A stretch of 16,589 nt of DNA from Bordetella parapertussis (GTDB taxonomy: Bacteria > Pseudomonadota > Gammaproteobacteria > Burkholderiales > SG8-41): positions 1 through 16,589 of the forward strand of contig CAMBSS010000096.1 in the NCBI GenBank assembly GCA_945870465.1, given 5' to 3'. Positions 6,863 through 13,635 of this stretch are shown piece after piece; the first letter of the stretch is position 1; the number at the start of each line of letters is the position of its first letter. The notes beneath the pieces were generated by a model. That model was not told where the DNA came from and ran no database searches. It saw only the letters and a program-made list of their open reading frames with translations. The position numbers and the translations under genes are program-made.

Positions 6863-7511
6863 TCAGGCAGCCTTGGCCGCGGCCCCGCGCGCGACGTCGG
6901 CCGTGAAATCGAGCGGCATGCCGGCGAGCAGAACATCGGTGCAATAGCGCCCGCCGATTTCGGCGATTTCGTGAGCGGTCATCTTGGTGTTGAAACCCTC
7001 GTTGTAACTCAACACCGTCAGGCCGCCCGGCAGTTCGACGTGGTAACCCATGTATGGCGATTAAAACGGCGCGTTGGTCGCACTCGACCACGCCCACGAC
7101 AATTGGGTGGCATTGCCGCGGAAGACCGCCTTGGTGAGCGCTTTGTAGAGATTGATGTCGCGGTGCTTCCATTTGAACGCACTGATCTTGAAGCCCGGCA
7201 ACTCGCACGTCTCGAACTGGCCGACCGCCACCAGTTTGGCCGCATCGATGTGGCTGCGCCACTTCAGGTAATCGCACAGAGTCTTGTGCCCGACCACCGT
7301 CGCCCCGCTGCGCCTGGCCACGAGCGGGATGTCGAGGTAGCGCTCATCATGAGCCATGGGTCCCGCATATGACCTTGGCATGCGTGAAGTCTTCCAGCCC
7401 GAACCACTGCGCGCCGCAATACTTGCGGTAGAACGGGTCAAAGAACAACGCGCCCGGCGCGGTTTATATCGACAGCGCCGACCAGCCGAAATAACGAATT
7501 GTCGGGTTCAT
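6863..7511 (-). pseudogene. Degraded metallo-beta-lactamase-fold hydrolase
   Basis: The conceptual protein starts MNPTIRYFGWSALSI and continues with ...LFFDPFYRKYCGAQWFGLEDF and THG, then HDERYLDIPLVARRSGATVV. It ends MGYHVELPGGLTVLSYNEGF...DVLLAGMPLDFTADVARGAA. This layout (beta-strand start, FxDPF, a histidine motif, a late LLAGM..F segment) fits UlaG/UPF0173-like MBL-fold hydrolases of about 220 residues. It is broken three times: an in-frame TAA at 7464-7466 (codon 16), a frameshift near 7352 inside the metal-binding histidine motif, and a TAA at 7061-7063. Removing the base at 7352 would restore THGHDERYLD. A GGAG ribosome site remains seven bases before the ATG, and the gene follows ridA by 13 bases, so it was once part of that operon. 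The C-terminus is also shorter than expected. Confidence 0.75.
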
Positions 7512-7524
7512 GACGAGCTCCGCA

Positions 7525-7989
7525 TTACTTGAGTTCGACCACCGCGTCGACTTCGATCGCGGCACCTGCCGGCAGCGACGCCACACTCACCGCCGCGCGC
7601 GCATGGCGGCCCGCATCGCCGAACACCGCGACCATCAGATCGGATGCACCGTTCACGCATTTCGGGGCGTCGGTGAATTCGGGCGTCGAGTTGACGAAGC
7701 CGCCCAGCCGCAATACGCGCGCCACACGGTCGAGGTCCCCGCCGCACGCCGCCTGCAGATGCGCGAGTATGTTCAGGCCGCACTGCCGGCCCGCCGCGTA
7801 GCCTTCGTCCAGCGACACACCGGCGCCGAGTTTGCCGACGCACGTGAGCTTGCCGTCCTGGAACGGCAACTGGCCGGAGATGTAAACCGTCTTGCCGCTG
7901 ATGGTGTAACCCACGTAGTTCGCGACCGGGGCGGCCGCTGCGGGCAGGGTGAGGCCCAATGCGGCCAGTTTCGAAGTTGCCTGGGACAT
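7525..7989 (-). CDS. ridA: RidA/YjgF family enamine/imine deaminase-like protein
   Basis: 154 residues, longer than classical RidA (about 128) but typical of the longer Rid subgroup. RidA proteins are cytoplasmic trimers that hydrolyse reactive 2-aminoacrylate-type enamines formed by PLP enzymes. The fold signature is visible in VYISGQLPFQDGKL (35-48), GRQCGLNILAHLQ (67-79) and the C-terminal block RAAVSVASLPAGAAIEVDAVVEL (131-153). Arg131 is positioned like the substrate-carboxylate-binding Arg105 of E. coli RidA, so deaminase activity is plausible. The start is fixed by a strong AGGAGGT site eight bases before the ATG. It follows the ion-transporter gene by 25 bases and precedes the MBL pseudogene by 13, forming a short operon. 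Confidence 0.88.
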   Translation of the reverse strand: MSQATSKLAALGLTLPAAAAPVANYVGYTISGKTVYISGQLPFQDGKLTCVGKLGAGVSLDEGYAAGRQCGLNILAHLQAACGGDLDRVARVLRLGGFVNSTPEFTDAPKCVNGASDLMVAVFGDAGRHARAAVSVASLPAGAAIEVDAVVELK

Positions 7990-8014
7990 AGTTCGTTACC
8001 TCCTGAGTCAGAAA

Positions 8015-9403
8015 TTAGAGCCCGTCGACGGCGGCGTTTTGAACGCCGCCCTCAACGACCGCGAGGCTGGCCGGTGCGCGCTTGTGCGGCTCGTTCGGAT
8101 GCCACCCCATGACCGCGAGCAGCACGAAAAAACCAATGATATACGCGACAGCGATATACCAGCCGTGCTTCAACCACAGGCCGACTGAGCGCGCTTCCGG
8201 GAAAAGGTTGGCGAGCGCCACGCCCGCCGAAGAACCGAACCAGATCATGGAGCCGCCAAAACCCACCGCGTAGGCGAGAAAGCCCCAATCGTAGCCGCCC
8301 TGCTTCAGCGCCAGCGCGGTCAGCGGAATGTTGTCGAACACCGAAGACACAAAACCCAGTCCCAGCGCGGTCTGCCACGAAGCTGCCGGCAGTTTTTCCA
8401 CCGGCATCAGCGATGCGATCAGCACCAGCGACAGCAAAAAGATGCTGCCCTTGACCGCTTCGGGCACCACTTTCCAGTCCGGCCGGCGCCACGCGGCAGC
8501 GCAGAGAATAACCGCCCATACCGCAACGCCGATGAATGGAAAGCGGTCGGCAACGGCCGCAAACCGCGTGTTGACCACCACGTTGGCGGCGATCGCCGCC
8601 GCCAGGATCAGTGCGACTATCACGACCCGGCTCCAATCGATATGCACGCCGCGCGGCGGATCTTTGTTGATCGGCGAGTAGCGGTGCTGCTGGATCGCGG
8701 CCGGAATGCCGAAAATGAATATCGCCACGCATGCCGCGACGTACGCCTCAAGCACATCGAGCGGGCTCACGCCAGCTATCCACATCATGGTGGTTGTAGT
8801 GTCTCCCACTACGCTGCCGGAACCGCCGGCATTCGACGCGGCGACGATAGCCGCCAGGTAACCGATATGCACCTTGTGATTGAATACGGTCGCCGCTATC
8901 GTGCCGCCGATGATCGCCGCGGCGATATTGTCGAGAAAGCTCGACAGCACGAAGATCATCACGAGCAGCAGAAAGCCGCCCTTCCAGTCGTCGGGCAGGA
9001 ACTTCGGCAGCACGGCCGGCACGTGGCTCTCTTCAAAATGCCGCGACAGGAGCGCGAACCCGACCAGCAGCAGGAAGAGATTGGAGAGGATCACCCACTC
9101 ATGGCCGAGGTGAGTAACGAAACCGTCAACGCCGGGCCCGGCATTAAAGCCGGTAAATATGAACTTGTAGACGACCACCGCGGCGAGACCGCACAGCGCG
9201 ACGCGCAGCGTGTGATGGTGAAACAGCGCGACGCCCAGCAGCGTCGCCGCAAACAATATGAAATCGACCGGGATGCCGAACAGCGCGGGACCACTGTGGC
9301 CGATACCGTCTGCAGCAATTGCCGGCGCACCGCTTAACGCGCACCACAGCGCAGACATTATGACGACAATGGACCGTCGCACGGCAACCCATTCTGCAGG
9401 CAT
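8015..9403 (-). CDS. Ion transporter superfamily (NhaD/ArsB-like) permease
   Basis: 462 residues with about 11-12 hydrophobic segments. The N-terminal MPAEWVAVRRSIVVIMSALWCALSGAPAIAA may be a cleaved signal or first helix. The two inverted halves each have a discontinuous-helix motif: SSFLDNIAAAIIGGTIA with GGSGSVVGDTTTTMMW in the first, and SSVFDNIPLTALAL with GGSMIWFGSSAG in the second. The DN pairs and the G-D-T-T-T-M-W segment resemble NhaD-type Na+/H+ antiporters. Related arsenite or carboxylate permeases (SLC13/CitMHS) share the fold, so the ion or substrate is not settled. The start has GGAGGAAGG directly upstream. It heads an operon with ridA and the broken MBL gene. Confidence 0.78.
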   Translation of the reverse strand: MPAEWVAVRRSIVVIMSALWCALSGAPAIAADGIGHSGPALFGIPVDFILFAATLLGVALFHHHTLRVALCGLAAVVVYKFIFTGFNAGPGVDGFVTHLGHEWVILSNLFLLLVGFALLSRHFEESHVPAVLPKFLPDDWKGGFLLLVMIFVLSSFLDNIAAAIIGGTIAATVFNHKVHIGYLAAIVAASNAGGSGSVVGDTTTTMMWIAGVSPLDVLEAYVAACVAIFIFGIPAAIQQHRYSPINKDPPRGVHIDWSRVVIVALILAAAIAANVVVNTRFAAVADRFPFIGVAVWAVILCAAAWRRPDWKVVPEAVKGSIFLLSLVLIASLMPVEKLPAASWQTALGLGFVSSVFDNIPLTALALKQGGYDWGFLAYAVGFGGSMIWFGSSAGVALANLFPEARSVGLWLKHGWYIAVAYIIGFFVLLAVMGWHPNEPHKRAPASLAVVEGGVQNAAVDGL

Positions 9404-9430
9404 GGCCTTCCTCCGATAGCAATCGCGGCG

Positions 9431-9439
9431 ATTCTAGCA
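9431..9439 (-). promoter_or_regulatory. Extended -10 promoter for the NhaD-like gene
   Basis: The minus strand reads TGCTAGAAT, an extended -10 with five of six consensus bases in TAGAAT, 28 bases before the ATG at 9403. The -35 region is poor, as extended -10 promoters allow. The position fits a short 5' UTR containing the strong ribosome site. Confidence 0.5.
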
Positions 9440-9481
9440 CCGTCTTATCATTGCCTCGCGATTCGCGCGCCGCAAACGTAG

Positions 9482-9508
9482 GCGGGGCCCGCAATCAGCG
9501 GGCCCCGC
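9482..9508 (-). terminator. Hairpin after the degP-like gene
   Basis: A perfect 11-bp GC stem (gcggggcccgc at 9482-9492, gcgggccccgc at 9498-9508) with a five-base loop begins 23 bases after the protease stop codon. No proper T-run follows in the minus reading (CTACGTTTGC), so it is either a weak intrinsic terminator or a 3'-end stabilising hairpin. Confidence 0.6.
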
Positions 9509-9531
9509 GGCTACTGCATCCTGCTTTATGC

Positions 9532-10995
9532 TCAGCCGAGATCGACCGGCACGTACATCTTGGCGGCGTCGCGTTGCACCAGCAATGCAACGCGCTTGCC
9601 GGCCTTCGAGATGAGCTGCTTCAGCTGCTCGACATTTTTGACCGGCATGTTGTTGACCGACAGGATCACGTCCCCCGCCTGTATGCCGGCAGTCGCCGCG
9701 GCACCCGTTGCATTCTCGACCACCAGTCCGCCGGCGATACCCGACTCTCTCTGTTCGGCGGGAGTAAGCGAACGCACTGCCACGCCGAGGCGGCCGGGTT
9801 CGACACCCGCGCCATCCGCCGCCGCGACTTTGTCCGCCTTCAATTCACCAACCGTCACCTCGATGCGCCTGGCTTCGCCCTTGCGCACCACGTCGAGTTT
9901 CGCCGTGACTCCCGGCGCCGTATTGGAAACCAGCAGCGGCAGCTGCGACGACGTACCGACTTCGATGTCGTTGTAGCGGACGATCACATCCCCCGCCGTC
10001 AGGCCGGCCTTGGCCGCCGGGCTGTCTTTCTCGACCGAGGTCACCAGTGCGCCCGCCGTTTTCTTCAAGCCGAAGGATTCCGCCAGCGCCTGGTTCACGT
10101 CCTGGATGGCCACGCCGAGCCGCCCGCGCGTGACCTTGCCGTTTTTCAGCAACTGCTCCTGCACCTTGAGCGCGACGTCGATCGGCACCGCGAACGACAA
10201 TCCCTGGTAGCCGCCGGACCGGCTGTAGATCTGCGAATTGATGCCGATCACTTCGCCTTTCATGTTAAAAAGCGGGCCGCCCGAGTTTCCCGGATTGACG
10301 GCGACGTCGGTCTGGATGAACGGCATGTAGTTGTCGCCCGGCAGCGAACGCGCTTTGGCGCTCACGATGCCCGAGGTCACGGTATTGTCGAAACCGTACG
10401 GCGAGCCGATCGCAAGCACCCACTCGCCGACCTTGACGTCGTCGGCGCGGTCGATTTGCACGACGGGCAGATTCTTCGCTTCGATCTTTATCACCGCGAC
10501 GTCGCTCGGTTTGTCGATGCCAATGACTTTCGCCTTGAACTCGCGCTTGTCGGTCAGTTTGACGATGACTTCGGTTGCATCCGCCACCACGTGCGCATTG
10601 GTGAGAATGACACCATCGGCACTCACGATGAACCCCGAGCCCAGGCCGTGCGTCGGCCCCTGCTCGCGCGGCGGCATCTGCCCGCGGAACTGGCGGAAGA
10701 ATTCATAGAAGGGATTGTTTGGGTCCATTTCCGGCGTGTCCGCGGCGGCGGTCTTTTCGCCTTTGCCGGTGACGCTGATATTCACGACCGCCGCGCCGTT
10801 CTGCTCGACGATGCCGGTGAAGTCAGGCACTGCGACCCGCGCGCCGGGCTGCATGTTCGGCGCAGCAGCAGTGGATGCGCCGGCGGCTACCGCGTTGTGC
10901 ATGGCCGGAGTACTTTGGGCCATATAACCGCCCAGCCCGGCGGCTGAAATCATGCCGGCCACTACCAGGCTGTGTACCACCGTTTTCTGTTTCAT
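9532..10995 (-). CDS. degP: DegP/DegQ-family periplasmic serine protease
   Basis: 487 residues. These HtrA proteases and chaperones degrade misfolded envelope proteins as oligomers in the periplasm. An N-terminal hydrophobic signal or anchor (residues 7-25) precedes a Gln/Ala/Pro-rich linker. The trypsin-like domain holds His135 (LTNAHVV), Asp165 (SDVAVIK) and Ser238 (NPGNSGGPL). Two PDZ domains follow, at about 290-385 (GRLGVAIQ) and 400-485 (GRLGVAVR). The flexible LA-loop region contains EMDPNNPFYEFFRQFRGQMP, as in MucD/DegP. The start is chosen at MKQKTV because AAGGAG lies eight bases upstream; an in-frame ATG eight codons earlier (11019) lacks a site. The upstream region carries a GTAAG-N6-GTAAG direct repeat and a dyad, candidates for envelope-stress control. 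DegP, DegQ and MucD cannot be separated from sequence alone. Confidence 0.95.
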   Translation of the reverse strand: MKQKTVVHSLVVAGMISAAGLGGYMAQSTPAMHNAVAAGASTAAAPNMQPGARVAVPDFTGIVEQNGAAVVNISVTGKGEKTAAADTPEMDPNNPFYEFFRQFRGQMPPREQGPTHGLGSGFIVSADGVILTNAHVVADATEVIVKLTDKREFKAKVIGIDKPSDVAVIKIEAKNLPVVQIDRADDVKVGEWVLAIGSPYGFDNTVTSGIVSAKARSLPGDNYMPFIQTDVAVNPGNSGGPLFNMKGEVIGINSQIYSRSGGYQGLSFAVPIDVALKVQEQLLKNGKVTRGRLGVAIQDVNQALAESFGLKKTAGALVTSVEKDSPAAKAGLTAGDVIVRYNDIEVGTSSQLPLLVSNTAPGVTAKLDVVRKGEARRIEVTVGELKADKVAAADGAGVEPGRLGVAVRSLTPAEQRESGIAGGLVVENATGAAATAGIQAGDVILSVNNMPVKNVEQLKQLISKAGKRVALLVQRDAAKMYVPVDLG

Positions 10996-11115
10996 TGAAG
11001 TCACTCCTTGGTAAGTCATATGGGCACTGGCGAGACGTTCTCAATGCCTTTACCTGGAATAGGACACAGCTGCCGGAAAAAAGTGCCCGGCCCGCGCAAG
11101 AAGAGGCGCGCCAAA

Positions 11116-11131
11116 CTTACGCCAGACTTAC
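11116..11131. promoter_or_regulatory. CTTAC-N6-CTTAC direct repeat upstream of the degP-like gene
   Basis: The minus strand reads GTAAG-N6-GTAAG about 120 bases before the protease start. The half-sites are 11 bases apart, and the core caaacttacgcc matches the site at 6832-6843 exactly. E. coli degP is controlled by CpxR, whose boxes are GTAAA-type direct repeats, so an analogous OmpR-family regulator is a reasonable inference. Confidence 0.45.
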
Positions 11132-11141
11132 GCTTGGAATT

Positions 11142-11171
11142 CGTTACAAAATGTAACGGGCGTCGACGCCC
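11142..11171. promoter_or_regulatory. Two adjacent dyads between lutC and degP
   Basis: cgttacaaaatgtaacg (11142-11158) is a perfect 7-bp dyad with a three-base centre. gggcgtcgacgccc (11158-11171) is a perfect 14-base palindrome sharing its first G. They lie 11-41 bases past the lutC stop, upstream of degP. They could be a weak terminator for lutC or an operator for degP; no T-run decides it. Confidence 0.45.
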
Positions 11172-11182
11172 GCGCTGCCGGT

Positions 11183-11851
11183 TCAGTCGGCGGGAGGATC
11201 GCCGACCAGCACGATGTGGACTCGGTAGGGGCCGTGCGCACCGAGCACGAGAGTCTGCTCGATGTCGGCAGTGCGCGATGGACCGGAAATAAAATTCAGC
11301 GCGCGCGGCATGAAATCGGCGCCGTGCTCGTCGCGCAATAATTTCCACGCGTCTTCCATGCCGCGGACCAGGCGGCTGGCGCGCACCACCGCGATATGCG
11401 TTTCCGGCAGCAGGCTGGTGGTTGCCGGTGTGCGCGGCCCTGACAGCGTCATCAGCGTGCCGGTTTCGGCAATCGCGCAAAACGCACTGGTGATGCCGAC
11501 GAGATCAGTGCCCTCGGCCGCGCGCGACTCGACTTCGATGCCGGCCGCCTGCCATTCGAGTTCGAACAAGTCGGGCCAGCATACCGCGCTTTTCGGCAGG
11601 TTATTTTGTTCGAGGTAGCGCGCCACCACTTGCGGCACGTCCGCGAACGCCGCGACCTGGTCAACCGTCGTCGAGAGCTTCACGGCGCAGCCTGAAAAGC
11701 GCGCAATATCGTCCCACGCCGCCTGCGGGCGCGGACCCGGCGGATGCGCGCCGATATGCGCGGCGACAGACGCGCGCTCCTCAACGCCAGGCGCACCGCT
11801 CCGGCCCTGTGCGGCGCGGATGCGGGAAAGTATGTTGTCGCGTGCAGTCAT
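11183..11851 (-). CDS. lutC: LUD-domain lactate utilisation protein LutC
   Basis: 222 residues, the usual LutC size. LutC is the LUD-domain subunit that works with LutA and LutB in the cytoplasmic oxidation of L-lactate to pyruvate. Recognisable stretches are the N-terminal ARDNILSRIRAA, the central GITSAFCAIAETGTLMTLSG, PETHIAVVRASRLVRGMEDAW, and the C-terminal FISGPSRTADIEQTLVLGAHGP with VHIVLVGD. I start at the ATG at 11851 (MTARDNIL). The frame stays open further upstream, but that part is translated from the GAGAGGC repeat and looks spurious. No strong ribosome site is seen, only GGA about 10 bases upstream. It is the last gene after lutB and mmsA. LutA is not present in the window. Confidence 0.9.
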   Translation of the reverse strand: MTARDNILSRIRAAQGRSGAPGVEERASVAAHIGAHPPGPRPQAAWDDIARFSGCAVKLSTTVDQVAAFADVPQVVARYLEQNNLPKSAVCWPDLFELEWQAAGIEVESRAAEGTDLVGITSAFCAIAETGTLMTLSGPRTPATTSLLPETHIAVVRASRLVRGMEDAWKLLRDEHGADFMPRALNFISGPSRTADIEQTLVLGAHGPYRVHIVLVGDPPAD

Positions 11852-11860
11852 TTGGATCCG

Positions 11861-11933
11861 AGAGGAGAGAGGCGAGAGGCGAGAGGGGAAAGCACAAGAT
11901 CTGCTAGCGCAGCGCTCGCCTCTCGCCTCTCCG
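11861..11933. repeat. Inverted repeat with GAGAGGC-type short units
   Basis: The left arm at 11861-11888 is built from agaggcg-like units and the right arm at 11913-11933 from the complementary cgcctct units. A 24-base spacer contains an agcgcagcgct mini-dyad. It fills the gap between the mmsA stop (11941) and the lutC start (11851), so a lutB-mmsA-lutC transcript would fold here. Confidence 0.8.
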
Positions 11934-11940
11934 CGACGCA

Positions 11941-13467
11941 TCAGCCGAGCGTCGGCATGTTGAAGCCCTGCGGCAACGCGTTCGCATCCGGCCAGCGCGT
12001 GGTGATGACCTTGTTGCGCGTGTAGAAACGGACACCTTCCATGCCGTGCACGTGCTGATCGCCGAACAGCGAATTGCGCCAGCCGCCGAACGAGTAGAAA
12101 GCGATCGGCACCGGGATCGGCACGTTGACGCCGACCATGCCGACTTCGATCTCGCGCTCGAATTTGCGTGCCGCTCCACCCGAACGCGTAAATACCGCAG
12201 TGCCGTTCGCATACTGATTGGCATTGATCATCTGGATCGCTTCATCCAGCGTCTTCACGCGCAGCACGATCAGCACCGGCCCGAAAATTTCGTCCTTGTA
12301 TATGGTCATGTCGGGCGTGACGTTGTCGAACAATGACGCCCCCAGGAAAAAACCCTCGGCGTTGCCCTTATAGGTGCGCCCGTCCAGCACCAATGTGGCC
12401 CCTTCCGCCACACCCTTATCGACATAGCCCGCGACCTTGTCGCGATGCACACGCGTGACTAGCGGGCCCATGTCCATCTCTTTGCCGTCCGCCTTGCTGT
12501 CGCCAGCGCCGATTTTCAGATTCGAGGCCTTCTCTTTCAGTTTCGCGATCAGGGGATCGGCGGAATTGCCCACCGCCACCACCGCCGAGATCGCCATGCA
12601 GCGCTCGCCGGCCGAGCCGTAAGCGGCACCGATAAGCGCATCGGCCGCGAATTCGAAATCGGCATCCGGCAGCACGACGGCGTGGTTCTTCGCGCCGCCC
12701 AGCGCCTGCACGCGTTTGCCGTTCTTTGCGGCGGTTTCGTAAATATATTTCGCGATCGGCGTCGAACCGACAAACGAAATCGCCTTGATGCCAGGGTGAT
12801 TGAGCAACGCATCGACCGCGTCCTTGTCGCCATGCACCACGTTGAAGACGCCGTCAGGGAGGCCCGCCTGCTTCAGGAGATCAGCCATCAACATAGAAGC
12901 CGACGGCACTTTCTCCGACGGTTTCAGTATGAATGTGTTGCCGCATGCCAGCGCCACCGGGAACATCCACAGCGGCACCATCACCGGAAAATTGAACGGC
13001 GTAATGCCCGCGCACACGCCCAGCGGCTGGCGCACCGAGTGGCAATCGACGCCGGTGCCGACCTCTTCGCTGTACTCGCCTTTGACCAGATGCGGTATAC
13101 CCATCGCGAACTCGACCACTTCAACGCCGCGCTGCACCGAGCCGGCGGCATCCGCCAGCGTCTTGCCATGCTCGGCCGTGATCAGGCGCGCGAGCTCATC
13201 CTTGTTGGCGTCGAGCAGCTCGCGAAAGCGCATCAGGATGCGCGCGCGGCGCAATGCCGGCGTATCGCGCCAAGCCGGAAACGCGCGCTGCGCTGCCTGC
13301 ACCGCCGCATCGATATCGGCCGCGTTGCAGAACGGCACGCGCTTGGTGACCTGCCCGGTCGCCGGGTTGGTGATGTCGCCCGCGCGCGTGCTCGATGCTG
13401 GTTTGTGTTTGCCGTCTATCCACAACGGCACCGACTGTAAAGTTTGCATATCAACTGGCTTATTCAT
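11941..13467 (-). CDS. mmsA: CoA-acylating methylmalonate-semialdehyde dehydrogenase
   Basis: 508 residues, full family length. It converts methylmalonate or malonate semialdehyde plus CoA and NAD+ to propionyl- or acetyl-CoA in valine, beta-alanine or inositol catabolism. Cys290 in GSAGERCMA is the catalytic thiol, and Asn159 in TPFNFP is the oxyanion residue. The usual general-base Glu of the ELGG motif is replaced in LGGAKNHAV (Asn261), the hallmark of the CoA-dependent MMSDH branch. The N-terminal MQTLQSVPLWIDGK and C-terminal GMEGVRFYTRNKVITTRW are typical. The ATG at 13467 has AAGGGG five bases upstream. It lies between lutB and lutC, an unusual position, with short-unit inverted repeats on both sides. 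Confidence 0.94.
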   Translation of the reverse strand: MNKPVDMQTLQSVPLWIDGKHKPASSTRAGDITNPATGQVTKRVPFCNAADIDAAVQAAQRAFPAWRDTPALRRARILMRFRELLDANKDELARLITAEHGKTLADAAGSVQRGVEVVEFAMGIPHLVKGEYSEEVGTGVDCHSVRQPLGVCAGITPFNFPVMVPLWMFPVALACGNTFILKPSEKVPSASMLMADLLKQAGLPDGVFNVVHGDKDAVDALLNHPGIKAISFVGSTPIAKYIYETAAKNGKRVQALGGAKNHAVVLPDADFEFAADALIGAAYGSAGERCMAISAVVAVGNSADPLIAKLKEKASNLKIGAGDSKADGKEMDMGPLVTRVHRDKVAGYVDKGVAEGATLVLDGRTYKGNAEGFFLGASLFDNVTPDMTIYKDEIFGPVLIVLRVKTLDEAIQMINANQYANGTAVFTRSGGAARKFEREIEVGMVGVNVPIPVPIAFYSFGGWRNSLFGDQHVHGMEGVRFYTRNKVITTRWPDANALPQGFNMPTLG

Positions 13468-13482
13468 ATTAACCCCTTAATC

Positions 13483-13635
13483 TCAACGCCAAGACGCCAA
13501 GTCCGCCAAGAAAAGACAAGTAAAAATCTGAGTAAAAAAACTGAAAATAATCCATGATCAAATTAGGTTTTACCTTACGTTCTTTGCATTGCTTTGTTTG
13601 TAACTCTTGGCGGGCTTGGCGTCCTGGCGGTTCAA
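13483..13635. repeat. Inverted repeat with CTTGGCG-type units and AT-rich core
   Basis: The left arm at 13483-13513 (caacgccaagacgccaag...) and the right arm at about 13606-13635 (...cttggcgtcctggcggttc) are complementary runs of an 8-9 base CTTGGCG(T)C unit. The right arm contains the lutB stop codon (13632-13634), and the left arm ends 15 bases before the mmsA start. The 90-base core is strikingly AT-rich against GC-rich neighbours and could hold an mmsA promoter (a weak TTGATC on the minus strand), though no convincing -10 is seen. Confidence 0.8.

Noticed and set aside
9451..10947. A 498-codon plus-strand open frame
   Set aside because: It lies opposite the DegP-like protease, whose catalytic triad and PDZ domains are unmistakable. 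The Arg/His/Asp-rich translation is a shadow.
11852..11941. N-terminal extension of lutC
   Set aside because: It is encoded by the GAGAGGC repeat, is Arg/Ser-rich, and lies before the conserved LutC start.
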